This document shows, piece by piece, positions 24,706 to 33,757 of a DNA stretch of 64,000 bases. A model generated the notes under the pieces. That model was not told the DNA's origin and did no database searches. It was given only the letters and a program-made list of their open reading frames with translations. The DNA comes from Streptomyces sp. NBC_00237. GTDB taxonomy: Bacteria; Actinomycetota; Actinomycetes; Streptomycetales; Streptomycetaceae. Numbering within the stretch: position 1 is the first letter of the stretch; each line of letters begins with the position of its first letter. The stretch is from assembly GCF_026342435.1 (NCBI RefSeq), contig NZ_JAPEMT010000004.1, forward strand, positions 124,001-188,000, written 5' to 3'. The position numbers and the translations under genes were made by a program.

Positions 24706-26250
24706 ATGACGACGCACAGCACGGCAGGCACCGAGGTCACGCGAACGGTCCACCGCTTCGTGGAGGTGGACGGGGTCCGGGTCTTCTACCGGGAAGCCGG
24801 CCCCACCGACGCGCCAACGCTGGTACTGCTCCACGGATTCCCGTCCGCCTCGCACCAGTTCCGGCGGCTGATCGACACTCTCGGCACCCGTTACCACCTG
24901 GTCGCTCCCGACTACCCCGGCTTCGGTCACACCGAGGCTCCCGAGGACTTCACGTACTCCTTCGAAAGCCTCACTGACGTCATGGAGGGCTTCGTCGAAG
25001 CTCTGGGACTGGGCGCGGACGGGTTCGCGCTCTACACCTTCGACTTCGGCGGCCCGGTCGGCATGCGACTGGCCGCCCGGCACCCCGAGTGGATCAACGG
25101 GCTGATCGTGCAGAACGCCAACGCCTACGCCGAGGGCCTGTCCGACCTCGCCCTGGGCCTGACCGCGAACCGACCCGGCGTACCGGGAGCCGAGGAACGG
25201 GTCCGCGAGATCCTGACGCTCCCCGTCACCCGGAGCCAGTACGAGGGCGGCACCGGCGACCCCTCCCTGATCGCCCCCGACGGCTGGACCCTGGACCAGC
25301 ATTTCCTCGACCTGCCGGGCCGCAAGGAGGCCCAGGTCGCACTGGCCCTCGACTACCACTCCAACATCGACCGCTACCCGGTCTGGCAGCAGTGGCTGCG
25401 CGAGCACCGTCCGCCGACTCTGGTGCTGTGGGGCCGCGGTGACGCGTTCTTCCCGGAGGCCGGGGCGCACGCCTATCTGCGCGATCTGCCCGAGGCGCAG
25501 GTGCACGTCTTCGACACCGGCCACTTCGCGCTGGAGGAGAAACTCCCCGAGATGGCTCCCCTGATCGCCGCATTCCTCGACGCGTCCGCACGCCCCACTG
25601 ACACCATGAGCGCCACAGACACCACGAACCCCGCTGACGTCAAGAAGAGGACACCCATGAGGATCGCGATTGTCGGAGCGAGCGGAAACCTCGGCGGTGC
25701 CGTCGCGGCGGAGGCCGTCTCACGCGGCCACCAGGTCACACCGCTCGGTCGTGCCACCACCGATGTCAGCGACCCCACCGCCCTGGCCGAGGCCGTTGCG
25801 GGGCACGACGCCGTGGTGGTCGGCGTCAAGGGTCCTGACCACCTGGTGCCGAGGAGCGCGCAGGCTCTGCTGAAGGCACTGCCGGATGCCGGGGTCTCCC
25901 GGCTGGTGTTCCTGGGCGGTGGCGGCAGCCTGGAGTACGCACCGGGCGAGCGGTTCGTCGACGCACCCGGTTTCCCCGCCGCGTACCTGGAGACAGCGCG
26001 CGACCAGACCGAGGCCCTCGACCTGCTGCGCGCCGCGCGGACGCCGGTCGAGTGGACCTACGTCAGCCCGCCGCCGATGCACCTGGTTCCCGGACCGAAG
26101 ACCGGCTCCTTCCGGGTCGAGGCCCGGGACACCCCGATTGCCGACGCCGACGGCGAGAGCCGCATCTCGGTGGGCGACTTCGCAGCCGCGGTCCTGGACA
26201 CGCTGGAGCAAGGCACCTTCGTCCAGGAACGGATCACCGTCGGCTACTGA
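24706..26250 (+). CDS. Fusion of an alpha/beta hydrolase and an NmrA-like NAD(P)-binding oxidoreductase
   Basis: 514 residues from ATG 24706 (GAGGGGG at 24691-24697); ATG 24676 lies within the -10 region and is rejected. Residues 1-300 are an epoxide-hydrolase/haloalkane-dehalogenase-type alpha/beta hydrolase: oxyanion HGFPSASH, nucleophile Asp113 in FDFGGPVG, base in FDTGHFALEE. Residues 318-514 are a Rossmann domain beginning MRIAIVGASGNLGG, typical of NAD(P)H-binding quinone-reductase-like proteins. The junction (about 300-317) is a Thr/Asp/Asn linker with an internal in-frame ATG 25657 behind a GAGG, so the second half may also be made alone. No stop separates them. Confidence 0.85.
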   Translation: MTTHSTAGTEVTRTVHRFVEVDGVRVFYREAGPTDAPTLVLLHGFPSASHQFRRLIDTLGTRYHLVAPDYPGFGHTEAPEDFTYSFESLTDVMEGFVEALGLGADGFALYTFDFGGPVGMRLAARHPEWINGLIVQNANAYAEGLSDLALGLTANRPGVPGAEERVREILTLPVTRSQYEGGTGDPSLIAPDGWTLDQHFLDLPGRKEAQVALALDYHSNIDRYPVWQQWLREHRPPTLVLWGRGDAFFPEAGAHAYLRDLPEAQVHVFDTGHFALEEKLPEMAPLIAAFLDASARPTDTMSATDTTNPADVKKRTPMRIAIVGASGNLGGAVAAEAVSRGHQVTPLGRATTDVSDPTALAEAVAGHDAVVVGVKGPDHLVPRSAQALLKALPDAGVSRLVFLGGGGSLEYAPGERFVDAPGFPAAYLETARDQTEALDLLRAARTPVEWTYVSPPPMHLVPGPKTGSFRVEARDTPIADADGESRISVGDFAAAVLDTLEQGTFVQERITVGY

Positions 26251-26312
26251 CGGGCCCGCCCTGCCCCGCCCCGGCCGGACCGGGGCGGGGCAGGGCTGCT
26301 CGGCCGTACAGG

Positions 26313-26702
26313 TCAGCCGGGTTGGCAGTCGGAGGGCTTGGTGCTCTGCACCGCGTCCAGCTTGCTCCGCCATTCCCAGCTGGTGCTCCGGTCGCCCGTC
26401 CAGATGGTCCGGTAGAGACACTGGCCGGGCCCGGTCCAGTGAAGGGCGTAGACGGCGACATCGGCGTTCGACTCGAAGGAGGCGGCCTTCCTGTGCACCG
26501 CTTCCGGTACGTCGACGTAGCCGAACGGGCGGTAGCACCAGCTCGCCCCGGCGTAGTTGGGTTCGGAGTAGAAGCAGACGTCTCCCGGCGCCGCCGCCCG
26601 ATCCGGGGCGGGCAGGGCACGGGCGTCCGCGGCGGACGCCGGGGCAGCGGTCAGGAACGCTGAGGCGATGACGAGAGCGAGAGCGGCGGCTCGGCGATGC
26701 AT
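26313..26702 (-). CDS. Secreted peptidase inhibitor family I36 (SMPI-like) protein
   Basis: 129 residues from ATG 26700-26702. A Sec signal peptide (residues 1-25, ending ASA) precedes a short linker and a beta-gamma-crystallin-like domain: CFYSEPNYAGASWCYRP, then SNADVAVYALHWTGPGQCLYRT and a final SKPSDC, the cysteine and aromatic pattern of the Streptomyces metalloproteinase inhibitor family I36. Expected to inhibit metalloproteases outside the cell. Transcribed alone; convergent with the hydrolase-oxidoreductase fusion. Confidence 0.8.
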   Translation of the reverse strand: MHRRAAALALVIASAFLTAAPASAADARALPAPDRAAAPGDVCFYSEPNYAGASWCYRPFGYVDVPEAVHRKAASFESNADVAVYALHWTGPGQCLYRTIWTGDRSTSWEWRSKLDAVQSTKPSDCQPG

Positions 26703-27108
26703 GTCGGCAGATCTCCCAGAGGATGCAGGGGTGTTGTGCACGCCGATCTCCCCAGGCGTCGCCGCAGCCATGCACTCTGCCACCCGCAACGGTGAGTAGT
26801 CGTACCGCAGGTACGGGCGCATGCGGTCCAGCGTCCCGTGTCGGCGGCTTGGCCCCAGTGTCCAGCCCGGGGGACAACTCCTCGGACGGGTCGTCACTCC
26901 TACCGACGCACTGCTCCAGTCACTCACCATGGGCCGAACTCCCCAGAGTCCACGCGGGCCCAACTCCGCTGGATTCCCTGAGTGTTGATCCTCACCGTGA
27001 TCGCGATCACGCTTTGCTTCCTGCGCGGTACGAAGGCTTACGTCGAGAGGTATCGTCCCTCCGGGCCCGGACTGCCCTCCCCAGAATCGGCTGACAGCAG
27101 GTGGCACG
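26703..27108. other. Regulatory intergenic region upstream of the inhibitor and the beta-propellers
   Basis: No supported gene in about 400 bp. It must contain the inhibitor promoter and probably that of the propeller genes. The only clear motif is the 14-bp palindrome at 26997-27010, annotated separately. Confidence 0.45.
26997..27010. promoter_or_regulatory. CRP-type palindrome GTGA-N6-TCAC
   Basis: A perfect 14-bp palindrome GTGATCGCGATCAC, matching the GTGA-N6-TCAC core of CRP/FNR-family sites. It lies 111 bp before the small gene at 27109. Confidence 0.5.
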
Positions 27109-27381
27109 GTGATCGACGTACACAGCACCTTCCGGCCCGACTGCTTCGGCGGCCGTCACCCCGGCTGTCCGGCCTCCGGCAACCACGGCCGCTTCAGCGG
27201 CCCGGAGGTGAACGCGAGGGTCGACGCAGCCAACTCCGCTCGGGACCCCAGCAGGGCAGGCGCCCCGTGGTCCCGCGTGAACGAAGCGGTGACGGCGAAG
27301 GCAGCGGCGGGGGCGGTGGCGGCTCACCCGCCGCATACGGCAGATGGTCAGCGCACCGTACGAAGGGAAGAGCACGGATGA
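27109..27381 (+). CDS. Small hypothetical protein coupled to the first beta-propeller gene
   Basis: 90 residues from GTG 27109 (CAGGTGG about 5 nt upstream). Third codon positions are mostly G or C over the first ~70 codons, which favours coding, and the stop overlaps the next gene's start (ATGA). The product is Gly/Ala/Arg-rich with three cysteines and no membrane segment; no family is recognised. It could be a decayed gene end or merely leader sequence. Confidence 0.4.
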   Translation: MIDVHSTFRPDCFGGRHPGCPASGNHGRFSGPEVNARVDAANSARDPSRAGAPWSRVNEAVTAKAAAGAVAAHPPHTADGQRTVRREEHG

Positions 27382-29123
27382 CTCACCCGCCCAGCCAGCC
27401 GCCGCCGGAGGGTTTCGGCGTGCCGCAGGACCCTTCTCACGGGGCTCCGCAGGGCCTGCCGCCGCACCCCCGCCAGTCCGGTTACGGACCCCCGCAGGCG
27501 CCCGGCCTGCCCGGTCCGTACGCTTCCCGGCCCGGCTCCTACGGCGGGCCGCCGGTCACACCGGTGCCCGAGTCCCCCGGCCCGTACGGCAGTCGGCTCA
27601 ATCCCCACGGCGGCCAACCCCCGCAGCAACTCCCGGGTGCCCCCACTCTGCCCGGCGGTGGCAGCGGTGGCGGCGGCTGGTTCAAGGGCAGGCGCGCAGC
27701 GATCGTCGGCGCGGTCGTGGCGGCTCTGCTCGTGATCGGCGGCGGTGTCTGGTTAGCGGTCGGCGGCAAGGCCAAGACCCCGCCGGAGGCCAGACCGGGC
27801 CAGGACGCCAAGACCTCAGCGCCGCCTTCCGCCGGTCAGGGAGCGGGCAGTGACCCCGGCGGCGGCCAGCACGAGGACCTCAACGCAGGGCGCAAGCCGG
27901 GTGAGGCCAAGGTCAACTGGCTGCTCAGGAATGACGTGGACCTGCCCGGCAAGGGTGCCGACGTGTTCGGGCCGTGGGTCGTCGGCGACACCGTCGTCGT
28001 GGGCGTCCACGAGTCCGTCACCGGCCACTCGGCGGTCGACGGCACACGCAAGTGGGCCCTGGCCATGCCCACCGGGCTGTGTGCCGCTCCCCCGGCGCCC
28101 GCCGGAAACGGCACCATCGTCGTCGGCGTCAACAAGCCCGGCAACCGCGAGAAGTGCACCGGGCTCCAGCAGATCGACCTGCGGAGCGGGCAGGCGGGCT
28201 GGAAGAAACCGATCCCCAAGGATGCGAACTCCCCCCTGCCCTCCGACATCACGCTGACCATCAGCGGCGGCACCGTGACCGTGGCCGGTGGCCAGCAGTC
28301 CTTCGCCTTCTCCCTCGCCGACGGGCAGCAGTTGTGGGGCAGGCGCGCGCAGGGCAGCTGTCAGCCGAACGCCTTCGCGGGAGGGCCGAGGCTGATCGCC
28401 GCCGCCTCGTGCCCGACGAGCGACCCCAACCAGGTACAGAACGAGGTCAGCGAGGTCGACCCGGTCACGGGCAGAATCAAGTGGGCCTACCGGCTCGACC
28501 TCGGCTGGAGGGTCGAGAAGGTCTACTCGGTCAGTCCGCTCGTCCTCTCCGCGTACCAGCGCGACGACAGCAACACCAAGAAGCGGGCCGTCCTCGCACT
28601 GACCGACGCGGGAAAGCTCCGCTCTCGCATCCAGGTCGGCGACGACACGTACGAACCCACGTGCACCGGTACGTTCGCGGCCAAGGCCGAGGGCCTGGAG
28701 GACTGCACCGGTGTCGCCGCCGACACGAACACCCTCTACCTGGCGACCGACTCCAGCGCCAGCCGCACCGCGAACGCCGTCGTGGCCTTCGACCTGGACA
28801 CCGGCAAGCCCAAGTGGCGTGCTGCGGCTCCCACCGGGCGCACCATGACACCGCTCCAACTGGGGACGGGCGGCGATCTCCTGCTGTACCTGGCAGCCTC
28901 CACCGACAGGGGCGGCTCGGTCGCCTCCCTCCCTCCGACGGGCGGCGCGCCGAAGGTGCTGCTCCAGCATCCGGCGTCGACGGCGCCGATCGAGAGCACT
29001 TTCTGGAAAGCGCGCTACGTCTACGCGAACGATGCCTTCTACCTTGCCAACAGCTCCGTCTCCACCGCGATCACGGACGCCGAGGAGAAGACGAAGAAGA
29101 TCGTGATGGTGTTCGGCAAGTGA
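27378..29123 (+). CDS. Membrane-anchored PQQ-like (BamB-like) beta-propeller protein, copy 1
   Basis: 581 residues from ATG 27378. The first ~95 residues are a proline/glycine-rich cytosolic tail, followed by one membrane helix (IVGAVVAALLVIGGGVWLAVGG) and a large extracytoplasmic region of repeated strands with Trp-containing turns such as GTRKWAL, GQAGWKK and GQQLWGR, the marks of PQQ-like propellers. The propeller lacks obvious quinone-cofactor residues and is more likely a scaffold or sensor. The next gene is a diverged tandem paralogue 13 bp downstream. Confidence 0.85.
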   Translation: MTHPPSQPPPEGFGVPQDPSHGAPQGLPPHPRQSGYGPPQAPGLPGPYASRPGSYGGPPVTPVPESPGPYGSRLNPHGGQPPQQLPGAPTLPGGGSGGGGWFKGRRAAIVGAVVAALLVIGGGVWLAVGGKAKTPPEARPGQDAKTSAPPSAGQGAGSDPGGGQHEDLNAGRKPGEAKVNWLLRNDVDLPGKGADVFGPWVVGDTVVVGVHESVTGHSAVDGTRKWALAMPTGLCAAPPAPAGNGTIVVGVNKPGNREKCTGLQQIDLRSGQAGWKKPIPKDANSPLPSDITLTISGGTVTVAGGQQSFAFSLADGQQLWGRRAQGSCQPNAFAGGPRLIAAASCPTSDPNQVQNEVSEVDPVTGRIKWAYRLDLGWRVEKVYSVSPLVLSAYQRDDSNTKKRAVLALTDAGKLRSRIQVGDDTYEPTCTGTFAAKAEGLEDCTGVAADTNTLYLATDSSASRTANAVVAFDLDTGKPKWRAAAPTGRTMTPLQLGTGGDLLLYLAASTDRGGSVASLPPTGGAPKVLLQHPASTAPIESTFWKARYVYANDAFYLANSSVSTAITDAEEKTKKIVMVFGK

Positions 29124-29136
29124 GAGGTACACACTC

Positions 29137-30744
29137 ATGACGCAGCCGCCTCCGTACCCGAATCCTTCCCCCCACCAGCCCCCGGAAGGGTTCGGCCCAC
29201 CCCGGCAGGCCCCACCCGGCGCGTTCGGCCCACCCCGGCAGGCCCCACCCGGCGCGTTCGGCCCGCCGCCCCCCGGCCCCGGCGGCGGCAGGAAGCTGAC
29301 CACGCGGATGCGGGTCGTCATCGCCGCGGCGGTCGCCGCAGTGCTGATCATCGGTGGAGGGATCTGGTACGCGAACAGCGGCCAAGGCGGGCAGCGGAAC
29401 GCTGCCGACGGCGCGTCCGGCCCGCCAGGGAACGGCGGGGGCGGAAAGGCGGCCGTGGACGGCCCGGGCAAGGAGAAGGCGCCCCCGAGCACCCGGTCCA
29501 GGGTGGCCTTCCAACTGCCCGAGCCCGTCGTCACCGACGACACGAAGGTCACCGGCTCCTGGCTGACCGACACGGTGTACGTCAAGACGGGCGTCACCTC
29601 GATCAGCGGGTACGACATCACCAACGGCACCCCCCTGTGGACGATCCCGCTGCCGGGCCAGCTCTGCGCGGCCTCGCGCCACACGTCCAAGGACAACAGG
29701 ACCGCGATCGCCTTCGAGGCAGGCAAGCCCGGGACGACGAAGGACATCGTGCCCTGCACCGAAGTCGGTGCGATCGACCTCACCACGGGCAGACTCCTGT
29801 GGAGCACGTCCGTCACGGGTGACACGACCGGTAACGAGAAGGTGCGGTTCGACGAGGTCACGCTGAGCGGGAACACCGTCGCCGCCTCCGGCGAAAAGGG
29901 AGGCGCCGCCTGGGACTTGACCGACGGCAGGCAACTGTGGAAGCCCCGGAGCAACACCGAGAAGTGCGCCGACGAGGGATACGGCGGCGGCGAGGCGCTC
30001 GTGGCGGTCCGCAGGTGCGGTCCGTACGAGAACCGGTACGTGGAGATCCAGAACGTCAACACGGCCACGGGCACACCGATTTCGACGTTCAGAATGCCCA
30101 GGGGCTTCGACTACCCGTCGATCGTCTCCACCAGGCCGCTGGTCGTCGCCGCCAAGCTCAGCAGCGCCTCGGGCGGCGGCTCGGGCATCTCGGACTTCTT
30201 CTCGATCGACGAGAAGACCGGCAAGCTCAGGACCATCATCCCCGCGCCGGCCGACCGGTACGCGGCGGACTGCCCCTTCGACGAGGTGGACGGTTGTCAC
30301 GGTGCGGTCGTCGGCAACGGCAGGATCTACCTCCCCACCAAGGAACACCAGGTCGGCACGGCACAGTTCCCCCGGACCAACGAGATCGTCTCGCTCGACC
30401 TCACCACGGGGAAACCGACCTCCGACAAGGCGGACGCGGGCGAGCGGCACGAGATGTACCCGCTGCGTATGGACGGCGGCAACGTCATCGCGTACAGAGC
30501 TCCGCTGGCCGGCGAGGGCAGCAGGCAGATCGTCAGCATCGACGGTGCCGTCTTCCAGCCGGTGCCCCTGCTGGAGAGCCGGGTCTGGGGAAGCGCGCAC
30601 GGCAAGGAGTGTGCCTTCTCCTCCGGCGCGGAGATCCTCTACGCCCACGGCCGCCTGTTCATGTCCGGCCGGATGATCGGCAAGCCCCGGAAGTCCTCGA
30701 CCGACGAGAAGAAGTGTCTGGCCATGGCGTACACGACCGGCTGA
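29137..30744 (+). CDS. Membrane-anchored PQQ-like beta-propeller protein, copy 2
   Basis: 535 residues from ATG 29137. Same plan as its neighbour: Pro-rich tail (1-52), one membrane helix (VVIAAAVAAVLIIGGGIWYA) and propeller blades (GTPLWTIPL, GRLLWSTS, GRQLWKPR). The tail contains an exact duplication FGPPRQAPPGA encoded by a 33-bp repeat. The two proteins probably arose by gene duplication and may form a complex at the membrane. A hairpin terminator follows at 30774-30803. Confidence 0.85.
   Translation: MTQPPPYPNPSPHQPPEGFGPPRQAPPGAFGPPRQAPPGAFGPPPPGPGGGRKLTTRMRVVIAAAVAAVLIIGGGIWYANSGQGGQRNAADGASGPPGNGGGGKAAVDGPGKEKAPPSTRSRVAFQLPEPVVTDDTKVTGSWLTDTVYVKTGVTSISGYDITNGTPLWTIPLPGQLCAASRHTSKDNRTAIAFEAGKPGTTKDIVPCTEVGAIDLTTGRLLWSTSVTGDTTGNEKVRFDEVTLSGNTVAASGEKGGAAWDLTDGRQLWKPRSNTEKCADEGYGGGEALVAVRRCGPYENRYVEIQNVNTATGTPISTFRMPRGFDYPSIVSTRPLVVAAKLSSASGGGSGISDFFSIDEKTGKLRTIIPAPADRYAADCPFDEVDGCHGAVVGNGRIYLPTKEHQVGTAQFPRTNEIVSLDLTTGKPTSDKADAGERHEMYPLRMDGGNVIAYRAPLAGEGSRQIVSIDGAVFQPVPLLESRVWGSAHGKECAFSSGAEILYAHGRLFMSGRMIGKPRKSSTDEKKCLAMAYTTG
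29191..29256 (+). repeat. Perfect 33-bp tandem duplication
   Basis: Positions 29191-29223 and 29224-29256 are identical and encode the same 11 residues twice in the proline-rich tail. Identity without silent changes implies a very recent event. Confidence 0.9.
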
Positions 30745-30773
30745 CACGTGAGGACCAGGGGGTGTTTTCGGCC

Positions 30774-30803
30774 GGAGGCGTCGGCGGGCGGTCCGACGCC
30801 TCC
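30774..30803 (+). terminator. Terminator after the beta-propeller pair
   Basis: GGAGGCGTCGG (30774-30784) and CCGACGCCTCC (30793-30803) form a perfect 11-bp stem with an 8-nt loop. Confidence 0.75.
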
Positions 30804-30865
30804 CCTACTCGTTGGTAGTCTCCGAAAGTTGATCTTGAGGGTGCGCCCGTCGGCGCCTACCAGAA

Positions 30866-32509
30866 ATGCGAACCGAATTGATCCACCGTCAGTTGAGCCG
30901 TCGTGTCCGTCTCACCGGCCGCCTCGCCGCCTGCTCACTCATCCTGTCCGCACTCCCCGCCGCCCCCGCTCTCGCAGCCTCCGCAGCCCCCGCCGGGGCA
31001 TCGGCGACTCCGCACCTGGACGCCGTGGAGCAAGCGCTGCGCGAGGTCTCGCCCGGCCTTGAGGGCGGCGTCTGGGAGCGCACCTCGGGCAACCGGCTCG
31101 ACTCCTCCGCTCTCGATGCCTCCGACTGGCTGCTCCAGACCCCCGGTTGCTGGGGCGACGACAAGTGCACCGACCGGCCCGGCACCGAGCGCCTGCTCGC
31201 CAAGGTGACGGAGAACATCGCCAGGGCGACGGGCACCGTCGACATATCCACGCTCGCCCCGTTCCCCAACGGCGCCTTCCAGGACGCGATCGCCGACGGC
31301 CTCAAAGCGTCGGTCGCCTCGGGCAACAAGCTCAAGGTCCGCGTCCTCGTCGGCGCGGCGCCCATCTACCACCTCAACGTGGTGCCGTCGAAGTTCCGCG
31401 ACGAACTGACCGCCAAGCTGGGCGACGCGGCCGCGAGCATCACGCTGAACGTGGCGTCGATGACCACCTCGAAGACCGCCTTCTCCTGGAACCACTCCAA
31501 GCTGCTCGTCGTCGACAACCAGTCGGTCGTCACCGGCGGCATCAACAGCTGGAAGGACGACTACCTCACCACCACCCACCCGGTGACCGACGTCGACCTG
31601 GCGCTCACCGGCCCCGCCGCGAAGTCCGCGGGCTCGTACCTGGACACGCTGTGGTCCTGGACCTGCGCGAACAAGAAGAACGTCGCCTCCGTCTGGTTCG
31701 CCTCCTCCAAGGGCGCCGACTGCATGCCGTCCCTGGCCACGGGCACCGCCACCCCGAAGCCCACCGGGAACGTCCCCGTCATCGCCGTCGGCGGCCTCGG
31801 CGTCGGCATCAAGGACAACGACCCGGCGTCCGGCTACCGCCCGACCCTGCCCACGGCAGCGGACACCAAGTGCGTCGTCGGGCTGCACGACAACACCAAC
31901 GCCGACCGCGACTACGACACGGTCAACCCCGAGGAGAGCGCCCTGCGCGCCCTGGTCGCCAGCGCCCGCGACCACATCGAGATCTCCCAGCAGGACCTCA
32001 ACGCCACCTGCCCGCCGTTGCCGCGCTACGACATCCGGCTCTACGACGCGCTCGCCGCGAAGATGGCCGCGGGCGTGAAGGTACGCATCGTGGTCAGCGA
32101 CCCCGCCAACCGGGGAGCGGTCGGCAGCGGCGGCTACTCGCAGATCAAGTCCCTCAACGAGATCAGCGACACCCTGCGCGACCGCCTCGCCCGGCTGACC
32201 GGCGACAAGACCGCCGCCCGCACGGCGATGTGCTCCACCCTCCAGCTGGCCACCTTCCGCAGCTCGGCCGGTGCCACCTGGGCCGACGGCCACCCGTACG
32301 CCCAGCACCACAAGCTGGTCGCGGTCGACGACGCGGCGTTCTACATCGGTTCGAAGAACCTGTACCCGTCCTGGCTCCAGGACTTCGGTTACGTGGTGGA
32401 GAGCCCCGAAGCGGCCGCCCAGCTGAAGGAGAAGCTGCTCGCGCCGCAGTGGAAGTACTCGCAGGCGACGGCCACGTTCGACCACGAGCGCGGCGTCTGC
32501 CAGTCCTGA
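30866..32509 (+). CDS. pld: Secreted phospholipase D
   Basis: 547 residues with a Sec signal peptide (about 1-38, cleavage after ALA-A). Two HKD motifs form the active site: His210-x-Lys212-x4-Asp217 in NHSKLLVVD and His481-x-Lys483-x4-Asp488 in QHHKLVAVD, each followed by the GG/GS-x-N turn. Size and sequence match the Streptomyces secreted PLD group, which hydrolyses phosphatidylcholine and also performs transphosphatidylation. The start is the first of several possible; the region before LTGRLAACSLIL is basic as expected. Monocistronic, convergent with the HExxH protein. Confidence 0.93.
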   Translation: MRTELIHRQLSRRVRLTGRLAACSLILSALPAAPALAASAAPAGASATPHLDAVEQALREVSPGLEGGVWERTSGNRLDSSALDASDWLLQTPGCWGDDKCTDRPGTERLLAKVTENIARATGTVDISTLAPFPNGAFQDAIADGLKASVASGNKLKVRVLVGAAPIYHLNVVPSKFRDELTAKLGDAAASITLNVASMTTSKTAFSWNHSKLLVVDNQSVVTGGINSWKDDYLTTTHPVTDVDLALTGPAAKSAGSYLDTLWSWTCANKKNVASVWFASSKGADCMPSLATGTATPKPTGNVPVIAVGGLGVGIKDNDPASGYRPTLPTAADTKCVVGLHDNTNADRDYDTVNPEESALRALVASARDHIEISQQDLNATCPPLPRYDIRLYDALAAKMAAGVKVRIVVSDPANRGAVGSGGYSQIKSLNEISDTLRDRLARLTGDKTAARTAMCSTLQLATFRSSAGATWADGHPYAQHHKLVAVDDAAFYIGSKNLYPSWLQDFGYVVESPEAAAQLKEKLLAPQWKYSQATATFDHERGVCQS

Positions 32510-32516
32510 GACGCAC

Positions 32517-32571
32517 GAGGTGCCCGGTGTGCTTCCGCAACCGCGGTCCGCGCGAACACCCCGGGCACCTC
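32517..32571. terminator. Bidirectional terminator between pld and the HExxH gene
   Basis: Arms GAGGTGCCCGG (32517-32527) and CCGGGCACCTC (32561-32571) are perfect complements with additional pairing GTGT/ACAC inside. Confidence 0.7.
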
Positions 32572-32600
32572 CTCCACCGCGACCTGACCGCGAGGGCCCG

Positions 32601-33563
32601 TCAGGCGGTGCAGTGCTTCTGCGCATCCAGGCGCACCTTGCGGCCGGTGAATTCCTCCAGTACGGCGATGTTCTGCGGGGCGTAGTTCGTCGCGGTGATC
32701 CGGTCGGCGTCCCGGCTGCCCAGCTTGCCGGTGTAGGGCGCGGACTTCTCCAGCCAGTAGGCCGTCCGCAGGAACTGTGTCAGGACCAGGTCGCGCAGCG
32801 TGGGTTCGGCCTTGATCCTGGCCCAGTAGTCGGGGTGCTTGTCCTTGGCGACGCGCAGGTAGAGCAGCAGGTACCGCAGGTTGGTGGCGGCGATGTCGCG
32901 GGCATTACTGGCGCCGACTCCCTTGATGTACTCCTGGAGCACGGTCACCGCGGGCAGCCCGGTCAGCCCGGCGTTCTGCTCCGCCAGCACCCCCTGGAGG
33001 CGGTACGTCCCCTGGGTCCTGTCGCGCAGATAGATGTCGTCCATGGTGGAACTGAGGCTGTCCTTGATCAGCGGCAGGATCTCCTTGCGGGGGAAGCCGC
33101 CGTGCAGGGGCACCGCCAGCGCCTGCCGGCCGCCGTTGATCCAGGCCGCGGTGCGCACGTCCCAGTCGGTTCGGGACGGGTCGAGGTCCCACATGTGGGT
33201 CTCCTCGTGGATCGCCACCATCATCGATTCGGCGAACCCCTCGAAGCTCCGCCTGTCCACGAACTGGTTCCAGTACTGGTCGTTGGCCTGGGCGATCGCC
33301 AGCGCCTCTCCGCTGGGCCAGCGCCGCTTGTACATCGCCTGGAGGGTCCGCATCCAGTTCGAGGAGTTGAAGGACGCCTTGAGGTCGCTCAGGTCGGCAT
33401 TGGGCTGCGACGGTTCGTCGTAGCAGTAGGGATCCGGGACGCGTATCTGCCGGGTGTCACCCGAGGGGACGGTCTCGGCGGGACCCGAGGCGACTGCGGT
33501 GCCCGTTCCCAGGGCCAGGGCAAGACACACGGTCAGCAGGCGGAAGGAGACTCTACGGCTCAC
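32601..33563 (-). CDS. Secreted HExxH-containing putative metalloprotease, family unassigned
   Basis: 320 residues from GTG 33561-33563 (AGG about 7 nt upstream); an in-frame ATG at 33653 adds an Arg-rich stretch and is unlikely. A Sec signal peptide (about 1-26, FRLLTVCLALALGTGTAVA) is followed by a helical protein containing MVAIHEETHMWD, a zincin HExxH motif with the catalytic glutamate. A third zinc ligand is not obvious. Cysteines near both ends (DPYCYDEP and KHCTA) could form a disulfide. No family is recognised; function as an extracellular peptidase is inferred. Confidence 0.75.
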   Translation of the reverse strand: MSRRVSFRLLTVCLALALGTGTAVASGPAETVPSGDTRQIRVPDPYCYDEPSQPNADLSDLKASFNSSNWMRTLQAMYKRRWPSGEALAIAQANDQYWNQFVDRRSFEGFAESMMVAIHEETHMWDLDPSRTDWDVRTAAWINGGRQALAVPLHGGFPRKEILPLIKDSLSSTMDDIYLRDRTQGTYRLQGVLAEQNAGLTGLPAVTVLQEYIKGVGASNARDIAATNLRYLLLYLRVAKDKHPDYWARIKAEPTLRDLVLTQFLRTAYWLEKSAPYTGKLGSRDADRITATNYAPQNIAVLEEFTGRKVRLDAQKHCTA

Positions 33564-33757
33564 GAGGACCTCATCTCGAAGCGGTCGTACGCAGGCACGG
33601 CAGGCAGGTCGCCGCACCGCCCGGCACTGACCACGCAACCTAGGACTCCGCACGCCCCGCGCCTACTGTCATCCACCTCATACCATCCGGATATGGGCTC
33701 CCGAACGTGAACTTCACGGGCCCCAGGTGCCCCGCCGCACCGGGGCCGTCACCGGTC

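Noticed and set aside
27816..30074. A 752-codon minus-strand frame opposite the beta-propellers
   Set aside because: No recognisable protein features; the plus-strand frames have signal/membrane and propeller motifs and good start sites.
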